Shown: positions 1 through 9,429, numbered from the stretch's first letter. The stretch is 64,000 bases of DNA from Thauera carbonicopians (GCF_025699485.1 NZ_JANUXN010000001.1:456877-520876); one strand, 5' to 3'. Notes: generated by a model from the sequence alone, not told the origin. Numbers and translations: made by a program.

Positions 1-135
1 GGCCTCGGCCAGCACGCCGCCGTGCAGCGCCGCGTGCTCGTGCGGATGGTCGTGGTCGTGACCGTGGTCATCGGCGGCGAAGACCGGTCCGGCAAGCGCC
101 AGGGCGGCGATGGCAATGAATTTCGAGAGTTTCAT
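1..135 (-). CDS. His-rich periplasmic protein, N-terminal part (cut by window edge)
   Basis: Only the first 45 codons are in the window and the frame is open at the left edge. The start is an ATG preceded by an AAGGAG ribosome site about 7 bases upstream. The N-terminus is a Sec signal peptide (about 20 residues, ending in VFAA), followed by a run of alternating His and Asp (DDHGHDHDHPHEH) typical of periplasmic metal-binding proteins. It begins 43 bases after the stop of the RND pump gene on the same strand, so it is probably the distal gene of the metal-efflux operon. A role in binding or buffering metal in the periplasm is inferred from the His cluster. The rest of the protein, and so its family, cannot be seen. 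Confidence 0.7.
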   Translation of the reverse strand, partial: MKLSKFIAIAALALAGPVFAADDHGHDHDHPHEHAALHGGVLAEA

Positions 136-178
136 GTCTGCTCCTTTCGGGGTCGTGTGTCGTCGGGGGGTACTGCGC

Positions 179-3100
179 TCAGAATGCCTCGGCGTTCCGG
201 TCGTCCAGCAGGCGCTCGACATCGCGCCGGCCGAAGAGCCAGAACATCGCGGGGGTCAGGAAGGTGTCCAGCAGGGTCGAGCTGATCAGGCCGGAGAAGA
301 TCACCACCGCGACCGGATGCAGGATCTCGGTGCCCGGCCGTTCGGCCTCGAACAGCAGAGGGGCCAGCGCAAAGGCCGTCACCAGCGCGGTCATCAGCAC
401 CGGCGACAGGCGTTCGAGCGAACCGCGCAGGATCATCGCGTGGTCGAAGTTCTCGCCCTCGATGCGCATCAGGTTGATGTAGTGGCTGACCTTGAGGATG
501 CCGTTGCGCACCGAGATGCCGGCCAGCGTGATGAAGCCGATGAGCGCCGCGACCGACAGCGGCTGGCCGGACAGCCACAGGCCGATGACCGCGCCGACCA
601 GCGCGAGCGGGATGTTGGCCATGATCAGCGCCGACAGCCGTACCGACTTGTAGCGGCTGTAGAGCACCACGAACATCAGCACCAGCGACACGATCGACAG
701 CATCCCGACCAGGCGGGAGGCTTCCTCCTGCGCCTGGAACTGCCCGCCCAGCGTGATGAAGTAGCCTTCCGGCAGCGTCATGCCGGCCACCGCGGCGCGG
801 ATGTCGGCGACCACCTCGGACAGCGGACGCTGCTGCGCGTTGGCCGACAGCACGATGCGGCGCTTGCCGTCGTCGCGGCTGACCTGGTTCGGACCGTCGC
901 CATCCTCGATCGATGCCAGCTTGGACAGCGGCACATGCCCGCTCGGCGTTTCGATGAGGATCTGCGCCAGGCCGTCGATCGAACGCGCGGATTCGGGCAG
1001 GCGCATGACCAGCGGGAAGCGCCGGCCGCCTTCGACGATCTGGGTGATGCGCTCGCCTTCGACCAGGCTTTGCAGTACAGCCAGCACCTGAGGTGCCGGC
1101 ACGCCGTAGCGGGCCGCCGCCGCATAGTCGATGCGCACCTTGATCTGCGGCGCCAGCACCTGTTTCTCCACTTCCAGGTCGGCAACGCCGGGAATGCCGG
1201 CCAGCCGCGCCTGCAGCGCATCCGCCTGGCCGCGCAGCACGTCGAGGTCCTCGCCGAAGATCTTGATCGCGATCTGCGAGCGCACGCCCGACAGCATGTG
1301 GTCGATGCGGTGTGAAATCGGCTGGCCGATGGAGATCGCGGCCGGCAGATTCACCAGCCGCGAGCGGATGTCGGCGGTGATTTCCCCCATCGAGCGGGTC
1401 AGCTCCGCTGCCGGCTGGAGGCCGACGTCCAGTTCGCTGACATGCACGCCTTCGGCATGCTCGTCGAGCTCTGCCCGGCCGCTGCGGCGGCCGACGTGCG
1501 TGACCTCGGGCACCTGCGACACCAGCACTTCGGCCTGCTGGGCGAGCGCGGTGGATTCCGCCAGCGTCACGCCGGGGTTGAGGCGCATGCCGATCAGCAG
1601 GGTGCCTTCGTTGAACGGCGGCAGGAAAGTCGTCGGGAAGAAAGGCACCGCGGCCGCGGCGACCACGACCGCTAGCCCACCGGCCGCGACGGCCGCCCGC
1701 GGGCGATCGAGCACGCCTTGCAGCGCTGCACGGTAACGCGCTTTCAGCCAGGCCAGCAGGCGCGTATCGCCATGGTCGAGCGACTTCATCCGCGGCAGCA
1801 GATAGAAGGACAGCACCGGCGTCACCGTCACCGAGACCACCAGCGAGGCCAGCGTCGACACGATGAAGGCCACCCCCAGCGGCACGAACAGGCGGCCTTC
1901 CATGCCCGGCAGCGCGAACAGCGGCAGGAACACCAGCACGATGATGATGGTCGCGTACAGGATCGCCGAACGGACTTCCATGGTCGCGCGCGCGACGAGC
2001 TCGATCGGGTGCAGGCGGTGGGTCGGATGCCTTGCCCGGTCCTCCTTCAGCCGCCGCAGCACGTTCTCGACGCCCACCACCGCATCGTCGACCAGCCCGC
2101 CGATCGCGATTGCGAGCCCGCCCAGCGTCATCGTGTTGATCGACAGGCCGAAGTACTTGAACACCAGCGCGGTCATGAAGATCGATACCGGGATCGCGGT
2201 GAGCGCGATCACCGTCGGGCGCAGCGTGCCGAGGAAGAAGAACAGGATCGCCGCGACGAACAGGGATGCGGCGATCAGCTTGCCCTGCAAGGTGCTGATC
2301 GAGGCTTCGATGAAGCTTGCCTGGCGGAAGGTGACCTCCGGCGCTTCCATGCCCTCGGGCAGCGAGCGTTTCATCTCGTCGAGCGCATCCTCGATCAGCC
2401 GCGTCAGGTGGATGGTGTCGGCGGTGGGCTGCTTCTGGATGCCGAGGATCACCGCCGGCTTGCCTTCGAAGCCGGCATCGCCGCGCTTGAGCGCCGGCGC
2501 GAAGGTGACGTCGGCGATCTGGCGCAGCAGGATCGGCTGGCCGTTGCGCGCCGTGATGGCGAGGTTCTTCAGGTCGTCCAGGCTGGACGTGCGGCCGAGG
2601 TGGCGAATGAGGTATTCCCGCCCGGAGAGCTCCAGGAAGCCGCCCGAGGTGTTCGACGAGAAGCCGCGGATCGCCGCTTCCAGCTGGTCGAGCGAAATCT
2701 CCAGCGCCGCCATGCGCCGGGTATCCGGCTGGACCTGGAACTGGCGCACTTCGCCGCCGATCGGAATCACCTGCGCGATCCCCGGGATCGCCATCAGGCG
2801 CGGGCGCAGCACCCAGTCGGCGTATTCGCGCACCTGCATCGGCGTGCTCTTCGCCGTGTCGACCGGGATCGCGATCTGCATGATCTCGCCCATCACCGAG
2901 CTGATCGGCCCCATGCGCGGAATCACGTTCTCGGGCAGGCCTTCCTCCATCGCCGACAGACGTTCGGACACCATCTGCCGCGCCAGGAAGATCTCGGTGC
3001 TCCAGTCGAAGGTGACATAGATGAAGGACAGCCCCGCGCTCGACACCGAGCGGACGGACTCGACGCCGGGCAGGCCGTTCATCGTCGTCTCGAGCGGAAA

Positions 3101-3298
3101 GGTGATGAGCTGTTCGACCTCCTCGGCCGCCATGCCGCCCGCTTCGGTCATGATCGTGACCGTCGGCTTGTTGAGATCGGGGAACACGTCCACCGGCGTG
3201 CGCGTGAGCGTGAACGCGCCATAAGCCATCAGCACCAGGCTGGCGATGATCACCAGCATGCGGTTGCCCAGGCTGTTGTCGAGTAGCCACTTGAACAT
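179..3298 (-). CDS. Heavy-metal RND efflux pump, inner-membrane subunit (CzcA/CusA-like)
   Basis: The 1039-residue protein has the usual size of a heavy-metal RND pump. It would use proton motive force to drive metal ions from periplasm or cytoplasm through a tripartite channel to the outside. The N-terminus (MFKWLLDNSLGNRMLVI) is the typical RND first membrane helix, and two large periplasmic loops alternate with clusters of membrane helices. The helix-4 motif reads GGLVDDAVVGVEN, carrying the acidic residues of the proton relay. It differs from the classical CzcA form (DFGxxVDGAVVxxEN) and from CusA, so the metal cannot be named with confidence. It sits 15 bases downstream of the membrane-fusion gene, with a TolC-type gene in the same operon. 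Neighbouring Cd/Zn functions favour a divalent cation. Confidence 0.93.
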   Translation of the reverse strand: MFKWLLDNSLGNRMLVIIASLVLMAYGAFTLTRTPVDVFPDLNKPTVTIMTEAGGMAAEEVEQLITFPLETTMNGLPGVESVRSVSSAGLSFIYVTFDWSTEIFLARQMVSERLSAMEEGLPENVIPRMGPISSVMGEIMQIAIPVDTAKSTPMQVREYADWVLRPRLMAIPGIAQVIPIGGEVRQFQVQPDTRRMAALEISLDQLEAAIRGFSSNTSGGFLELSGREYLIRHLGRTSSLDDLKNLAITARNGQPILLRQIADVTFAPALKRGDAGFEGKPAVILGIQKQPTADTIHLTRLIEDALDEMKRSLPEGMEAPEVTFRQASFIEASISTLQGKLIAASLFVAAILFFFLGTLRPTVIALTAIPVSIFMTALVFKYFGLSINTMTLGGLAIAIGGLVDDAVVGVENVLRRLKEDRARHPTHRLHPIELVARATMEVRSAILYATIIIVLVFLPLFALPGMEGRLFVPLGVAFIVSTLASLVVSVTVTPVLSFYLLPRMKSLDHGDTRLLAWLKARYRAALQGVLDRPRAAVAAGGLAVVVAAAAVPFFPTTFLPPFNEGTLLIGMRLNPGVTLAESTALAQQAEVLVSQVPEVTHVGRRSGRAELDEHAEGVHVSELDVGLQPAAELTRSMGEITADIRSRLVNLPAAISIGQPISHRIDHMLSGVRSQIAIKIFGEDLDVLRGQADALQARLAGIPGVADLEVEKQVLAPQIKVRIDYAAAARYGVPAPQVLAVLQSLVEGERITQIVEGGRRFPLVMRLPESARSIDGLAQILIETPSGHVPLSKLASIEDGDGPNQVSRDDGKRRIVLSANAQQRPLSEVVADIRAAVAGMTLPEGYFITLGGQFQAQEEASRLVGMLSIVSLVLMFVVLYSRYKSVRLSALIMANIPLALVGAVIGLWLSGQPLSVAALIGFITLAGISVRNGILKVSHYINLMRIEGENFDHAMILRGSLERLSPVLMTALVTAFALAPLLFEAERPGTEILHPVAVVIFSGLISSTLLDTFLTPAMFWLFGRRDVERLLDDRNAEAF

Positions 3299-3313
3299 CG
3301 TGCGGACGCTCCG

Positions 3314-4426
3314 TCAGCGAATCTGGTTGATCAGCGTGGCCGCGCGCGTGGCGACGCGCTCGCCGGCAGCGAGGCCCGAGGTCACCGCGACGTTCGCGCC
3401 GTCGAGCGGCGCGATGGTCACGGTGCGCGGCTCGAAGCGCTCGGGCGCGGTCTTGACCCACACGATGGCCTGGTTCGCCGGGTTCTTCAGCACCGAGGCC
3501 GCCGGCACGCTCACGCCGTACTGGGTGCTGCGCGTCTGCACGATGACTTCGACCGGCTGGCCGACCGTCAGCGCATGCGCGGCTCCGTCAGCGACCGCGA
3601 AGCGCAGCGGCAAGGCCTGTTCGCGCAGGCTGCGGGCGGCACCGATGAACGACAGCGGCACGCGCCGTTCGCCGGCGGCGAGGCTCGCACCCGCGACGTC
3701 CCCGGCCAGTTCGGCGTCGTAGGCCAGCGCCTCGACGTGCAGGCGTTGCGGATCGACGATTTCGAAGATGAGTTCGCGCGCATCGACGACCTGGCCGGCC
3801 ACCGCGCTGCTCGATGCCAGCACCCCCGAAACCGGCGCGGCCAGCACGTCGCGATTGCTGAGTCCGGCATTCAATACCGCCATGCGGGCGCCGAGGCTGG
3901 CGAGCTCACTTTCGGCGGCTTCGATGTCCTTGCGCGGAACCGTATCGGCCAGGGCTTGCAGCCGTTCGGCGCGCTTCTGCGCAAGTGTCCTGGCCGATTG
4001 CAGCTCGGCCAGCTGCGCAAGCTGGTTCGAACGTTCGATCTGCCCTGCCGACGGCAGCACGTAGGCGAGGACGTCTCCCTTCTTCACTGCTTGGCCGACG
4101 CTGGGCAGCCCTTTCGGCCCTGCTTCCAGGCGGCCGGCCAGCATCGCCTGCACCCGGCCGCCGGCATTCGGGTCCATGACGACGCGGCCCGCGAGCGCGA
4201 TCGAGCGTGGCAGCTCTCCGGCTTCCGTCAGCTGCGTGAGGACGCCGATCTGGCGCTGTGCAGGCTTGGGCAGAAAGACGCTGCCGTCCGGCAGCCGCCG
4301 CGGGCCATTGCCGCTGGCCTGCACCGGGCCTTCGTCGCCGTGGTCGTGGCCGGGGCCCGCCAGGGCGTTCGACGACGCACCGGCCAGCGCCAGGCTCAGC
4401 ATCGCGATCAGGATCTTCGCCTTCAT
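3314..4426 (-). CDS. RND efflux periplasmic adaptor (membrane-fusion protein, CzcB-like)
   Basis: The 370-residue protein bridges the RND pump and the outer-membrane channel. A Sec signal peptide ends near ALAGPG and is followed by a short His-containing segment (GPGHDHGDEG). A lipoyl/barrel-sandwich region starts near RVVMDPNAGGRV, a coiled-coil hairpin covers roughly residues 130-190, and the beta-barrel and membrane-proximal domains lie near the C-terminus. The start codon overlaps the stop of the preceding gene by four bases (ATGA), which implies translational coupling. The protein is shorter than CzcB, and the domain that forms the N-terminus of some CzcB proteins appears to be encoded separately by the gene just upstream. 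Confidence 0.9.
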   Translation of the reverse strand: MKAKILIAMLSLALAGASSNALAGPGHDHGDEGPVQASGNGPRRLPDGSVFLPKPAQRQIGVLTQLTEAGELPRSIALAGRVVMDPNAGGRVQAMLAGRLEAGPKGLPSVGQAVKKGDVLAYVLPSAGQIERSNQLAQLAELQSARTLAQKRAERLQALADTVPRKDIEAAESELASLGARMAVLNAGLSNRDVLAAPVSGVLASSSAVAGQVVDARELIFEIVDPQRLHVEALAYDAELAGDVAGASLAAGERRVPLSFIGAARSLREQALPLRFAVADGAAHALTVGQPVEVIVQTRSTQYGVSVPAASVLKNPANQAIVWVKTAPERFEPRTVTIAPLDGANVAVTSGLAAGERVATRAATLINQIR

Positions 4427-4989
4427 GCCGCACCTCCGGCGGAACGCTTGGCCACAGCATCCTTGCGCAGCGCTGCCCGGGTCACGCCGCCGAGCGCCAG
4501 CAGGCCGGCCACCAGCCAGCCGGCGTAGCGGGTCATGTCTGCCGCGGTCTCCACGCCGTGTGCTTCCTCGTCGTCGTGGATGTCGAGCTCTCCGGCCAGC
4601 AGGTCGGCCTCGTCGCCGGCGACCACCATCGCGGTCACGGGCAGCACGCCCGGCGCCGGCGGCTCGGCCAGCACGGCTGCGAAAGTCCCGTCCGGGCGGG
4701 TTTCGAGGGGGACGGGCGCGCCGTCGATCTCCAGTTCCAGCGTTGCCTCCAGCACCGGAGCGTTGTCGGCGAAATGGTCCAGGTAGAGGGTGAGGTTCCT
4801 GCCGTCGACCACGCCGACCAGTTCGAACAGCTCGGAAACGGCGGTGAAGCGCGGCAGCGCCGGGCCGGACATCCGGGCCGGCTCGTCGCCGTGGTCATGG
4901 TCGTGTCCGGGGCCGGCCAGGACGGGGGCGGCAAAACCCGCCAACGCGGCAGCCATGCTCCAGGCCGCCAGGGTATGGACGATCTTCAT
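4423..4989 (-). CDS. Small His-rich periplasmic protein with C-terminal membrane anchor, efflux-operon accessory
   Basis: The 188-residue protein has a signal peptide (cleavage near VLAGPG) and a His/Asp stretch (GPGHDHDHGDE). A beta-rich domain of about 100 residues follows (starting RFTAVSELFELVGVVDG), then an acidic metal-binding-like patch (DIHDDEEAHG). A single membrane helix near residues 155-172 precedes a basic tail. The beta-rich domain resembles the extra N-terminal domain found on some CzcB-type adaptors, judged from memory of that family and not from an alignment. It sits between the TolC-type gene and the adaptor gene, with an ATGA overlap to the latter. It may deliver or sense metal for the pump, but no function is proven. 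Confidence 0.75.
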   Translation of the reverse strand: MKIVHTLAAWSMAAALAGFAAPVLAGPGHDHDHGDEPARMSGPALPRFTAVSELFELVGVVDGRNLTLYLDHFADNAPVLEATLELEIDGAPVPLETRPDGTFAAVLAEPPAPGVLPVTAMVVAGDEADLLAGELDIHDDEEAHGVETAADMTRYAGWLVAGLLALGGVTRAALRKDAVAKRSAGGAA

Positions 4990-5007
4990 GTGGGGAATTC
5001 CTGTCGT

Positions 5008-6252
5008 TTATCGGGGCAGCAGACCGAGGGCCTGGCGCTGGGTGGAAATGGCGGCAGCCAGATCAATGCGGGCGCGGGCGAGCTGGCGTTCGGCTTCGTC
5101 CGCTTCCAGCTCGATGCGCAGCCGGGTCGGCAGGTCGGCCTCGCCCAGGCGGAAGGCGTTCTGGAAGAAGCCGCGGGACTCGCCGGCAAGCCGGGCGCGC
5201 CGCTCGGCGGCCGTCAGTTGCGTGCGCGCCGATGCGACGCGTACCTGCGCCAGATCGAGGTCGGCGAGCACACGCTCGCGCTCGATCAAAAGCTGGGCTT
5301 CGGCTTCGATCGCTGCGACACTGGCTTCGGCGACACGCGCACGATGGCGCGAGCCGCCGCCGAACGGAATGCTTACGGCGAGCGTCACGGTCTGCTCCCA
5401 GTCTTCGCCTGCTGCGCCCCGTTCGCGGGTGGTCGTCAGGCTCAGCTCCGGGTTCGCACGCCCCTGGATGTTGGCCAGCTGCATGGCGCGTCGCGCGACT
5501 TCGGCCTTGTCCCTCAGCTCGGCCACGACCGGATGCGCGGCTTCGGCCATTCCGTCGACTGCGGCCGGGCCCGGGTCGGCCTCCGGCTGCGGCATGTGGC
5601 CCGCATCCAGCGTCGGCGTGATCCCGGTCAGCGCACGCAACTGCCGGATCGCCTCGGCTTGCGCACTGCCGGCCTCCGCCGCCGTCGCTTCGGCCGCCGC
5701 CACCGCACCGTCTGCCTGGTGCTGGTCGGCGCGCGCCAGTTCACCTGCCTTGACGCGGCGTGCCACATCCGCGGCCAGCTCACGCGCGCTGTCCAGCCGT
5801 TTCCGGCCCAGTTCGGCCTCGACCACGGCGCATTGCCACGCCCAGTACGCTTCCCTGACCTCGGCCGCCGTGCGCAGGCGGGCTGCGTGGCTGCGGCTCT
5901 CGCCGGCACTCAGCTCCGCCGCGGCGAGGCCGGCCATTCTGCCGCGTTCGCCCGGCAGCCAGATCGGCATGGCGATGCCGATCTCGTATTCGCGGCTACC
6001 GTGATTGCCGTCGAAGCGATCCGTCTTGCCCGCAACTTCCAGCGCCGGCGGCTCGGCCAGCCAGTTGTCCGCGCTCTCCCGCCGTGCGCGTGCCGCCGCC
6101 TGCACGGCGTCGAACGACTGCGCTTCGGGCTGCCGCGCCCAGGCGGCTTCGAAAGCCCGTTCCAGTGTCAGCGGCGCCTGGCTCCAGGCGCCGCCGGCGG
6201 CGAGGCTCAGCAAGAGCCCCGCGATCCAATCGATACGTTTGATTTGAAGCAT
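5008..6252 (-). CDS. TolC-family outer-membrane efflux channel (CzcC-like)
   Basis: The 414-residue protein is the outer-membrane duct of the tripartite pump. It starts MLQIKRIDWIAGLL with a signal peptide ending near AWSQA. It then shows the repeated alpha-helical hairpins of the outer-membrane efflux protein family (ALTLERAFEAAWARQPE-like first helix, then a pattern repeated after about 200 residues). I chose the ATG at 6252 over an upstream in-frame one at 6351 because 6252 has a GGAGA site about 6 bases upstream and begins directly with a signal peptide; the extra 33 residues of the longer form look unlike a leader. It is the second gene of the leftward efflux operon. Confidence 0.9.
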   Translation of the reverse strand: MLQIKRIDWIAGLLLSLAAGGAWSQAPLTLERAFEAAWARQPEAQSFDAVQAAARARRESADNWLAEPPALEVAGKTDRFDGNHGSREYEIGIAMPIWLPGERGRMAGLAAAELSAGESRSHAARLRTAAEVREAYWAWQCAVVEAELGRKRLDSARELAADVARRVKAGELARADQHQADGAVAAAEATAAEAGSAQAEAIRQLRALTGITPTLDAGHMPQPEADPGPAAVDGMAEAAHPVVAELRDKAEVARRAMQLANIQGRANPELSLTTTRERGAAGEDWEQTVTLAVSIPFGGGSRHRARVAEASVAAIEAEAQLLIERERVLADLDLAQVRVASARTQLTAAERRARLAGESRGFFQNAFRLGEADLPTRLRIELEADEAERQLARARIDLAAAISTQRQALGLLPR

Positions 6253-6381
6253 CCAATTCTCCGCAAGGGACGAGGTACGGAAAATCGGCAAGGCACGATC
6301 ATGCGGGCCGCGACGGACGCGCGGCACCACCGTCCACGACGGTCGAAGCACGGGATCGAGGAAAAAGGGATGCCCTGCCGA

Positions 6382-6732
6382 TCAGGCAGAGCGGGACCAC
6401 TTGGGGCGTTCAGGCTCGGAGAAGAGCCCGGCGGGCAGCCAGGTTCGCAACTCCCCGCCGGGGAGCACGGCGACGATGCTGGCAGGCACGACGCCCACAT
6501 CGGCTGATGGGACCGTCATGCAACTGAGCGCATGGCAGAAGCTGCAGTCGGGGGCGACCCCGCTGCTCTCGCCGTCGGCGGTGCTGGCGGAGTCCGCCTG
6601 ATGGGGATGGGCGTGATGCCCGAGATGGCTGGCCGCTGCGCCGGTTTCGTGCTGGCAATACGCACTGGCCGCGGCCCAGCTGAACTGGAGCGGCAGTACG
6701 AGCAGGAAAAGGATGGAAAGCCAGCGGCGCAT
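6382..6732 (-). CDS. CzcI-like small periplasmic metal-resistance protein
   Basis: The 116-residue protein begins [26 protein letters not shown], a signal peptide. It continues with a His-rich stretch ([10 protein letters not shown]) and a CxxCH-like motif ([10 protein letters not shown]). This matches the small CzcI-type proteins that head czc operons and are thought to tune the metal response. It is the first gene of the leftward czc-like operon, which supports the call. A longer frame reaches 6765, but the ATG at 6732 places the signal peptide at the N-terminus. No clear ribosome site is visible, so the start remains moderately certain. Confidence 0.7.
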   Translation of the reverse strand: MRRWLSILFLLVLPLQFSWAAASAYCQHETGAAASHLGHHAHPHQADSASTADGESSGVAPDCSFCHALSCMTVPSADVGVVPASIVAVLPGGELRTWLPAGLFSEPERPKWSRSA

Positions 6733-6862
6733 GGTGGCGGATTGTAGCGGCAGGGACAGAAACAAAAAACTGAGTTGTCAGCGTAGTCATTACGGGTCGC
6801 CGGCAAGGCCCGGCACGTTTCCGCGACCCGGCTCCGCGCTTGTCGAAACCGGGCTACGGCAC

Positions 6863-7192
6863 TCAGGAACCGACGTAGATGCCTCTCAGTTTCACACGCT
6901 CGGACGGCGGAATGCTCTTCAGTTCGTCGAGCACTTCCTGGCGCGTCTTCCCCGGACCGGCATGACGGGACGGCACCGGGAGGCCACGCGAGACGTAGAG
7001 ATAGCTCCCGTCGGCCTTCGCCTGCTCCAGCTCGCGCATTACGTCTGCGCGGGTCTTGGTGCTCTTCACGTGATTGACGAACACATGCTCGCCATTGACG
7101 ACATGCCAGTCGGAATCCGCCAGCGCAGTTCCGGGCAGCAGGCAGGCGGCAGCCAGCAGCGATACGAGAGTGGATGTTCGGGCTTTGGACAT
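6863..7192 (-). CDS. Secreted DUF4148-type small protein
   Basis: The 109-residue protein has an AAGGAG ribosome site 8 bases before its ATG. A signal peptide ([19 protein letters not shown], cleavage near ALA-DS) is followed by a short domain with the pattern [16 protein letters not shown] and a second copy [16 protein letters not shown]. The repeated TRxxVxxEL motif is characteristic of DUF4148 proteins, common and uncharacterised in betaproteobacteria. It lies between the efflux operon and the divergent two-component system, so metal-responsive expression is plausible but unproven. Confidence 0.75.
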   Translation of the reverse strand: MSKARTSTLVSLLAAACLLPGTALADSDWHVVNGEHVFVNHVKSTKTRADVMRELEQAKADGSYLYVSRGLPVPSRHAGPGKTRQEVLDELKSIPPSERVKLRGIYVGS

Positions 7193-7309
7193 GACGGGGC
7201 TCCTTTCTTCGATATGAAATGTGCGTCGCCGGCCTGGCGGTCTCGAATGCCATGCGCTGGACACGGGTCGTACTGTAGGGAAGCGTCCACGTCGAAACGC
7301 GAACAGCCC

Positions 7310-7327
7310 GATTACGAATTCGTAATC
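7310..7327. promoter_or_regulatory. 18-bp perfect palindrome, candidate operator of the metal two-component system
   Basis: The sequence GATTACGAATTCGTAATC reads identically on both strands. It ends 33 bases before the start codon of the response regulator and lies between it and the divergent DUF4148 gene. Inverted repeats of this size are typical OmpR-family boxes in copper and czc promoters. That the adjacent regulator binds here is inferred from position. Confidence 0.5.
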
Positions 7328-7360
7328 ACGAACGGCTGCATGCTCCGCGATAATCGGTGC

Positions 7361-8047
7361 ATGAAGATCCTGGTTGTCGAAGACGAGCCCAAGCTCGCCG
7401 AATACCTGCGCAAGGCACTCACCGAAAGCAGCTACATCGTCGACGTCGCGCTCGACGGCATCGAGGGGCGCTACCTTGCGCTCGATGGCCATTACGATCT
7501 CGTCGTGCTCGACGTCATGCTTCCCGGCCTGGATGGCTTCGGTCTCCTGGCCGCCTTGCGCCGCGAGAAACGCGTCCCGGTACTGATGCTCACCGCGCGC
7601 GACAAGGTCGAAGACCGCGTGCACGGCCTGCAGGCCGGTGCCGACGACTATCTCGTCAAACCCTTCGCCCTGTCCGAATTGCTCGCTCGTGTGCAGGCCC
7701 TGCTGCGGCGCAGCGCGATTTCGCCGGCTGCACAGGATCCGACGACGCTCGAACTGGCCGACCTGGAGCTGGATCTCGTGCGGCGCAAGGCATCGCGCAG
7801 CGGACAGCGGATCGATCTGACCGCCAAGGAATTCGTGTTGTTGACCCTGCTGCTGCGCCATACCGGCCAGGTGATATCGCGCACGGCGCTGGCCGAACAG
7901 GTGTGGGACATGAATTTCGACAGCAACACCAACGTCGTCGAAGTGGCGGTACGCCGCTTGCGCGGCAAGATCGACGACCCCTTCGAGCTCAAGCTGCTGC
8001 ATACGGTGCGAGGCATGGGTTACGTCCTCGAAGACCGGAGCGCCTGA
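7361..8047 (+). CDS. OmpR-family response regulator, heavy-metal type (CzcR/CusR-like)
   Basis: The 228-residue protein is a two-domain DNA-binding response regulator. The receiver domain (about 1-115) has the acidic pair near VVEDEP, the phosphoacceptor Asp51 in VVLDVMLPG and the conserved Lys100 in DDYLVKPF. The winged-helix domain (about 125-225) ends with the typical [12 protein letters not shown]. It would be phosphorylated by the kinase encoded 2 bases downstream and probably controls the czc-like genes to its left. The start is the ATG opening [10 protein letters not shown]; the frame stays open far upstream, but no family member extends there. A perfect palindrome precedes the gene and may be its own operator. 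Confidence 0.92.
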   Translation: MKILVVEDEPKLAEYLRKALTESSYIVDVALDGIEGRYLALDGHYDLVVLDVMLPGLDGFGLLAALRREKRVPVLMLTARDKVEDRVHGLQAGADDYLVKPFALSELLARVQALLRRSAISPAAQDPTTLELADLELDLVRRKASRSGQRIDLTAKEFVLLTLLLRHTGQVISRTALAEQVWDMNFDSNTNVVEVAVRRLRGKIDDPFELKLLHTVRGMGYVLEDRSA

Positions 8048-8049
8048 GC

Positions 8050-9429
8050 ATGCTCCCCCGGCGCTCCCTCGGCCGCTGGCTGTCGTCCTGGCTGGCGGTA
8101 CAGAGCTTCGCTGGCCTCGGGCTCGTCTGCCTCCTCGTCTACAACGCCAGCAGCTTCAGCATATCCGCCAGGCAGGCCGAGGAGCTCCAGCACAAACAGG
8201 AGCTGGTCCGCCATCTCGTCGACGAGATGGCGAGCCTCGACGATCTCCCCAGTCTGCGCCACAAGCTCGACGATTTCTTCGTGGGGCATGTCGATATCGG
8301 CCTGAGCCTGGCCGACGAAACCGGTACGCCGGTGTACCTGATGCGCCCTGTCCGGAATGCAGGCAAGGATCTGCACCGGTTCGCATTCGAAATGCCTGCG
8401 CCGTGGCTGCCGACGTCCACGCTGAAAGCAGAGTTGACGCTCGACGTCAGCGCCGACACCCGTTTGCTGAATCAGTTGGCCTGGACCCTGCTGGCAAGTG
8501 CGCTCGTCGGCGCGCTGCTCATCTCCGCGGGTGGTGCATGGCTCGTGCGGCAGGCCTTGCTTTCCGTTCATGACCTCGCCCGCCAGACTGCCGCGCTCGC
8601 CCCGGAGAACGTGGGACGGCCGCTCGACGGCTCCGCTCAGGTGGAAGAACTGCAGCCCCTGGTCACCCAGTTCAATGCGCTCCTTTCCCGCCTGGATGGG
8701 GCTTATCGGCAACTGGAGGGATTCAACGCCGATGTCGCCCATGAACTGCGCACCCCGCTGGCCATCCTGATCGGTGAAACCGAGCTTGCACTGAACCGCA
8801 AGCGCAGCACCGAAGAACTGAAGGAGGTGCTCGCCTCCAATCTCGAAGACCTCCATCGGCTCGCGAGCCTCGTCAACGACATGCTGTTCCTGTCGCGCGC
8901 GGACCGGGGGGAGCGTGCCCGTCGCAGTCCGATAGAGAGCCTCGCCGCCCTGGCGACCGATGTCGTCGACTTCCACGAGGCTGCGCTACTTGAAGCAGGC
9001 ATCCGTGCTCGCGTACGTGGCGACGCTGCCGGCACCTTCGATACGGCGCTGCTGCGCCAGGCCTTGTCGAACCTGCTCGCCAACGCGACCCGGTTCGCCC
9101 GGCACGGAAGCACGGTCGATATCGACATCGCCACGGATCTCGCGGGAAACGTCCAGCTCTCCGTCACCAACAGCGGCCCGAGGATTCCCGCCGAGCACAT
9201 CCCCCGCATCTTCGAGCGCTTCTACCGTGCCGATCAGGCCCGCGAGCATGGCGGAAACAGCCATGGGCTCGGTCTGTCGATCGTTGCCGCGATCGCACGC
9301 ATGCACGGCGGCTCGCCGTTCGCCCGCTCTGTTGCAGGCTCGACGACGATTGGTTTCAGGTTCCCTGCCCAGGCGGAAGAATCCCGTGGAGATCGCAGCC
9401 AGGCGCCCCGGCATGGCCAGGGTGCCTGA
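8050..9429 (+). CDS. Membrane sensor histidine kinase, heavy-metal type (CzcS/CusS-like)
   Basis: The 459-residue kinase has two membrane helices (about 14-34 and 145-168) flanking a periplasmic sensor loop of about 110 residues. A HAMP-like linker and a HisKA domain with phospho-accepting His231 (FNADVAHELRTPLAIL) follow. The ATPase domain has an N-box (LLANATRFARH) and a G-box (HGLGLSIVAAIARMHGG). The start ATG lies 2 bases after the regulator stop, so the two genes are co-transcribed. It should sense periplasmic metal and phosphorylate the partner regulator. The metal is not evident from the sensor loop. Confidence 0.92.
   Translation: MLPRRSLGRWLSSWLAVQSFAGLGLVCLLVYNASSFSISARQAEELQHKQELVRHLVDEMASLDDLPSLRHKLDDFFVGHVDIGLSLADETGTPVYLMRPVRNAGKDLHRFAFEMPAPWLPTSTLKAELTLDVSADTRLLNQLAWTLLASALVGALLISAGGAWLVRQALLSVHDLARQTAALAPENVGRPLDGSAQVEELQPLVTQFNALLSRLDGAYRQLEGFNADVAHELRTPLAILIGETELALNRKRSTEELKEVLASNLEDLHRLASLVNDMLFLSRADRGERARRSPIESLAALATDVVDFHEAALLEAGIRARVRGDAAGTFDTALLRQALSNLLANATRFARHGSTVDIDIATDLAGNVQLSVTNSGPRIPAEHIPRIFERFYRADQAREHGGNSHGLGLSIVAAIARMHGGSPFARSVAGSTTIGFRFPAQAEESRGDRSQAPRHGQGA

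Noticed and set aside
132..3461. 1109-codon leftward frame overlapping the RND pump
   Set aside because: It is the same strand in another frame, Arg/Ala-rich. The pump frame has all RND features.
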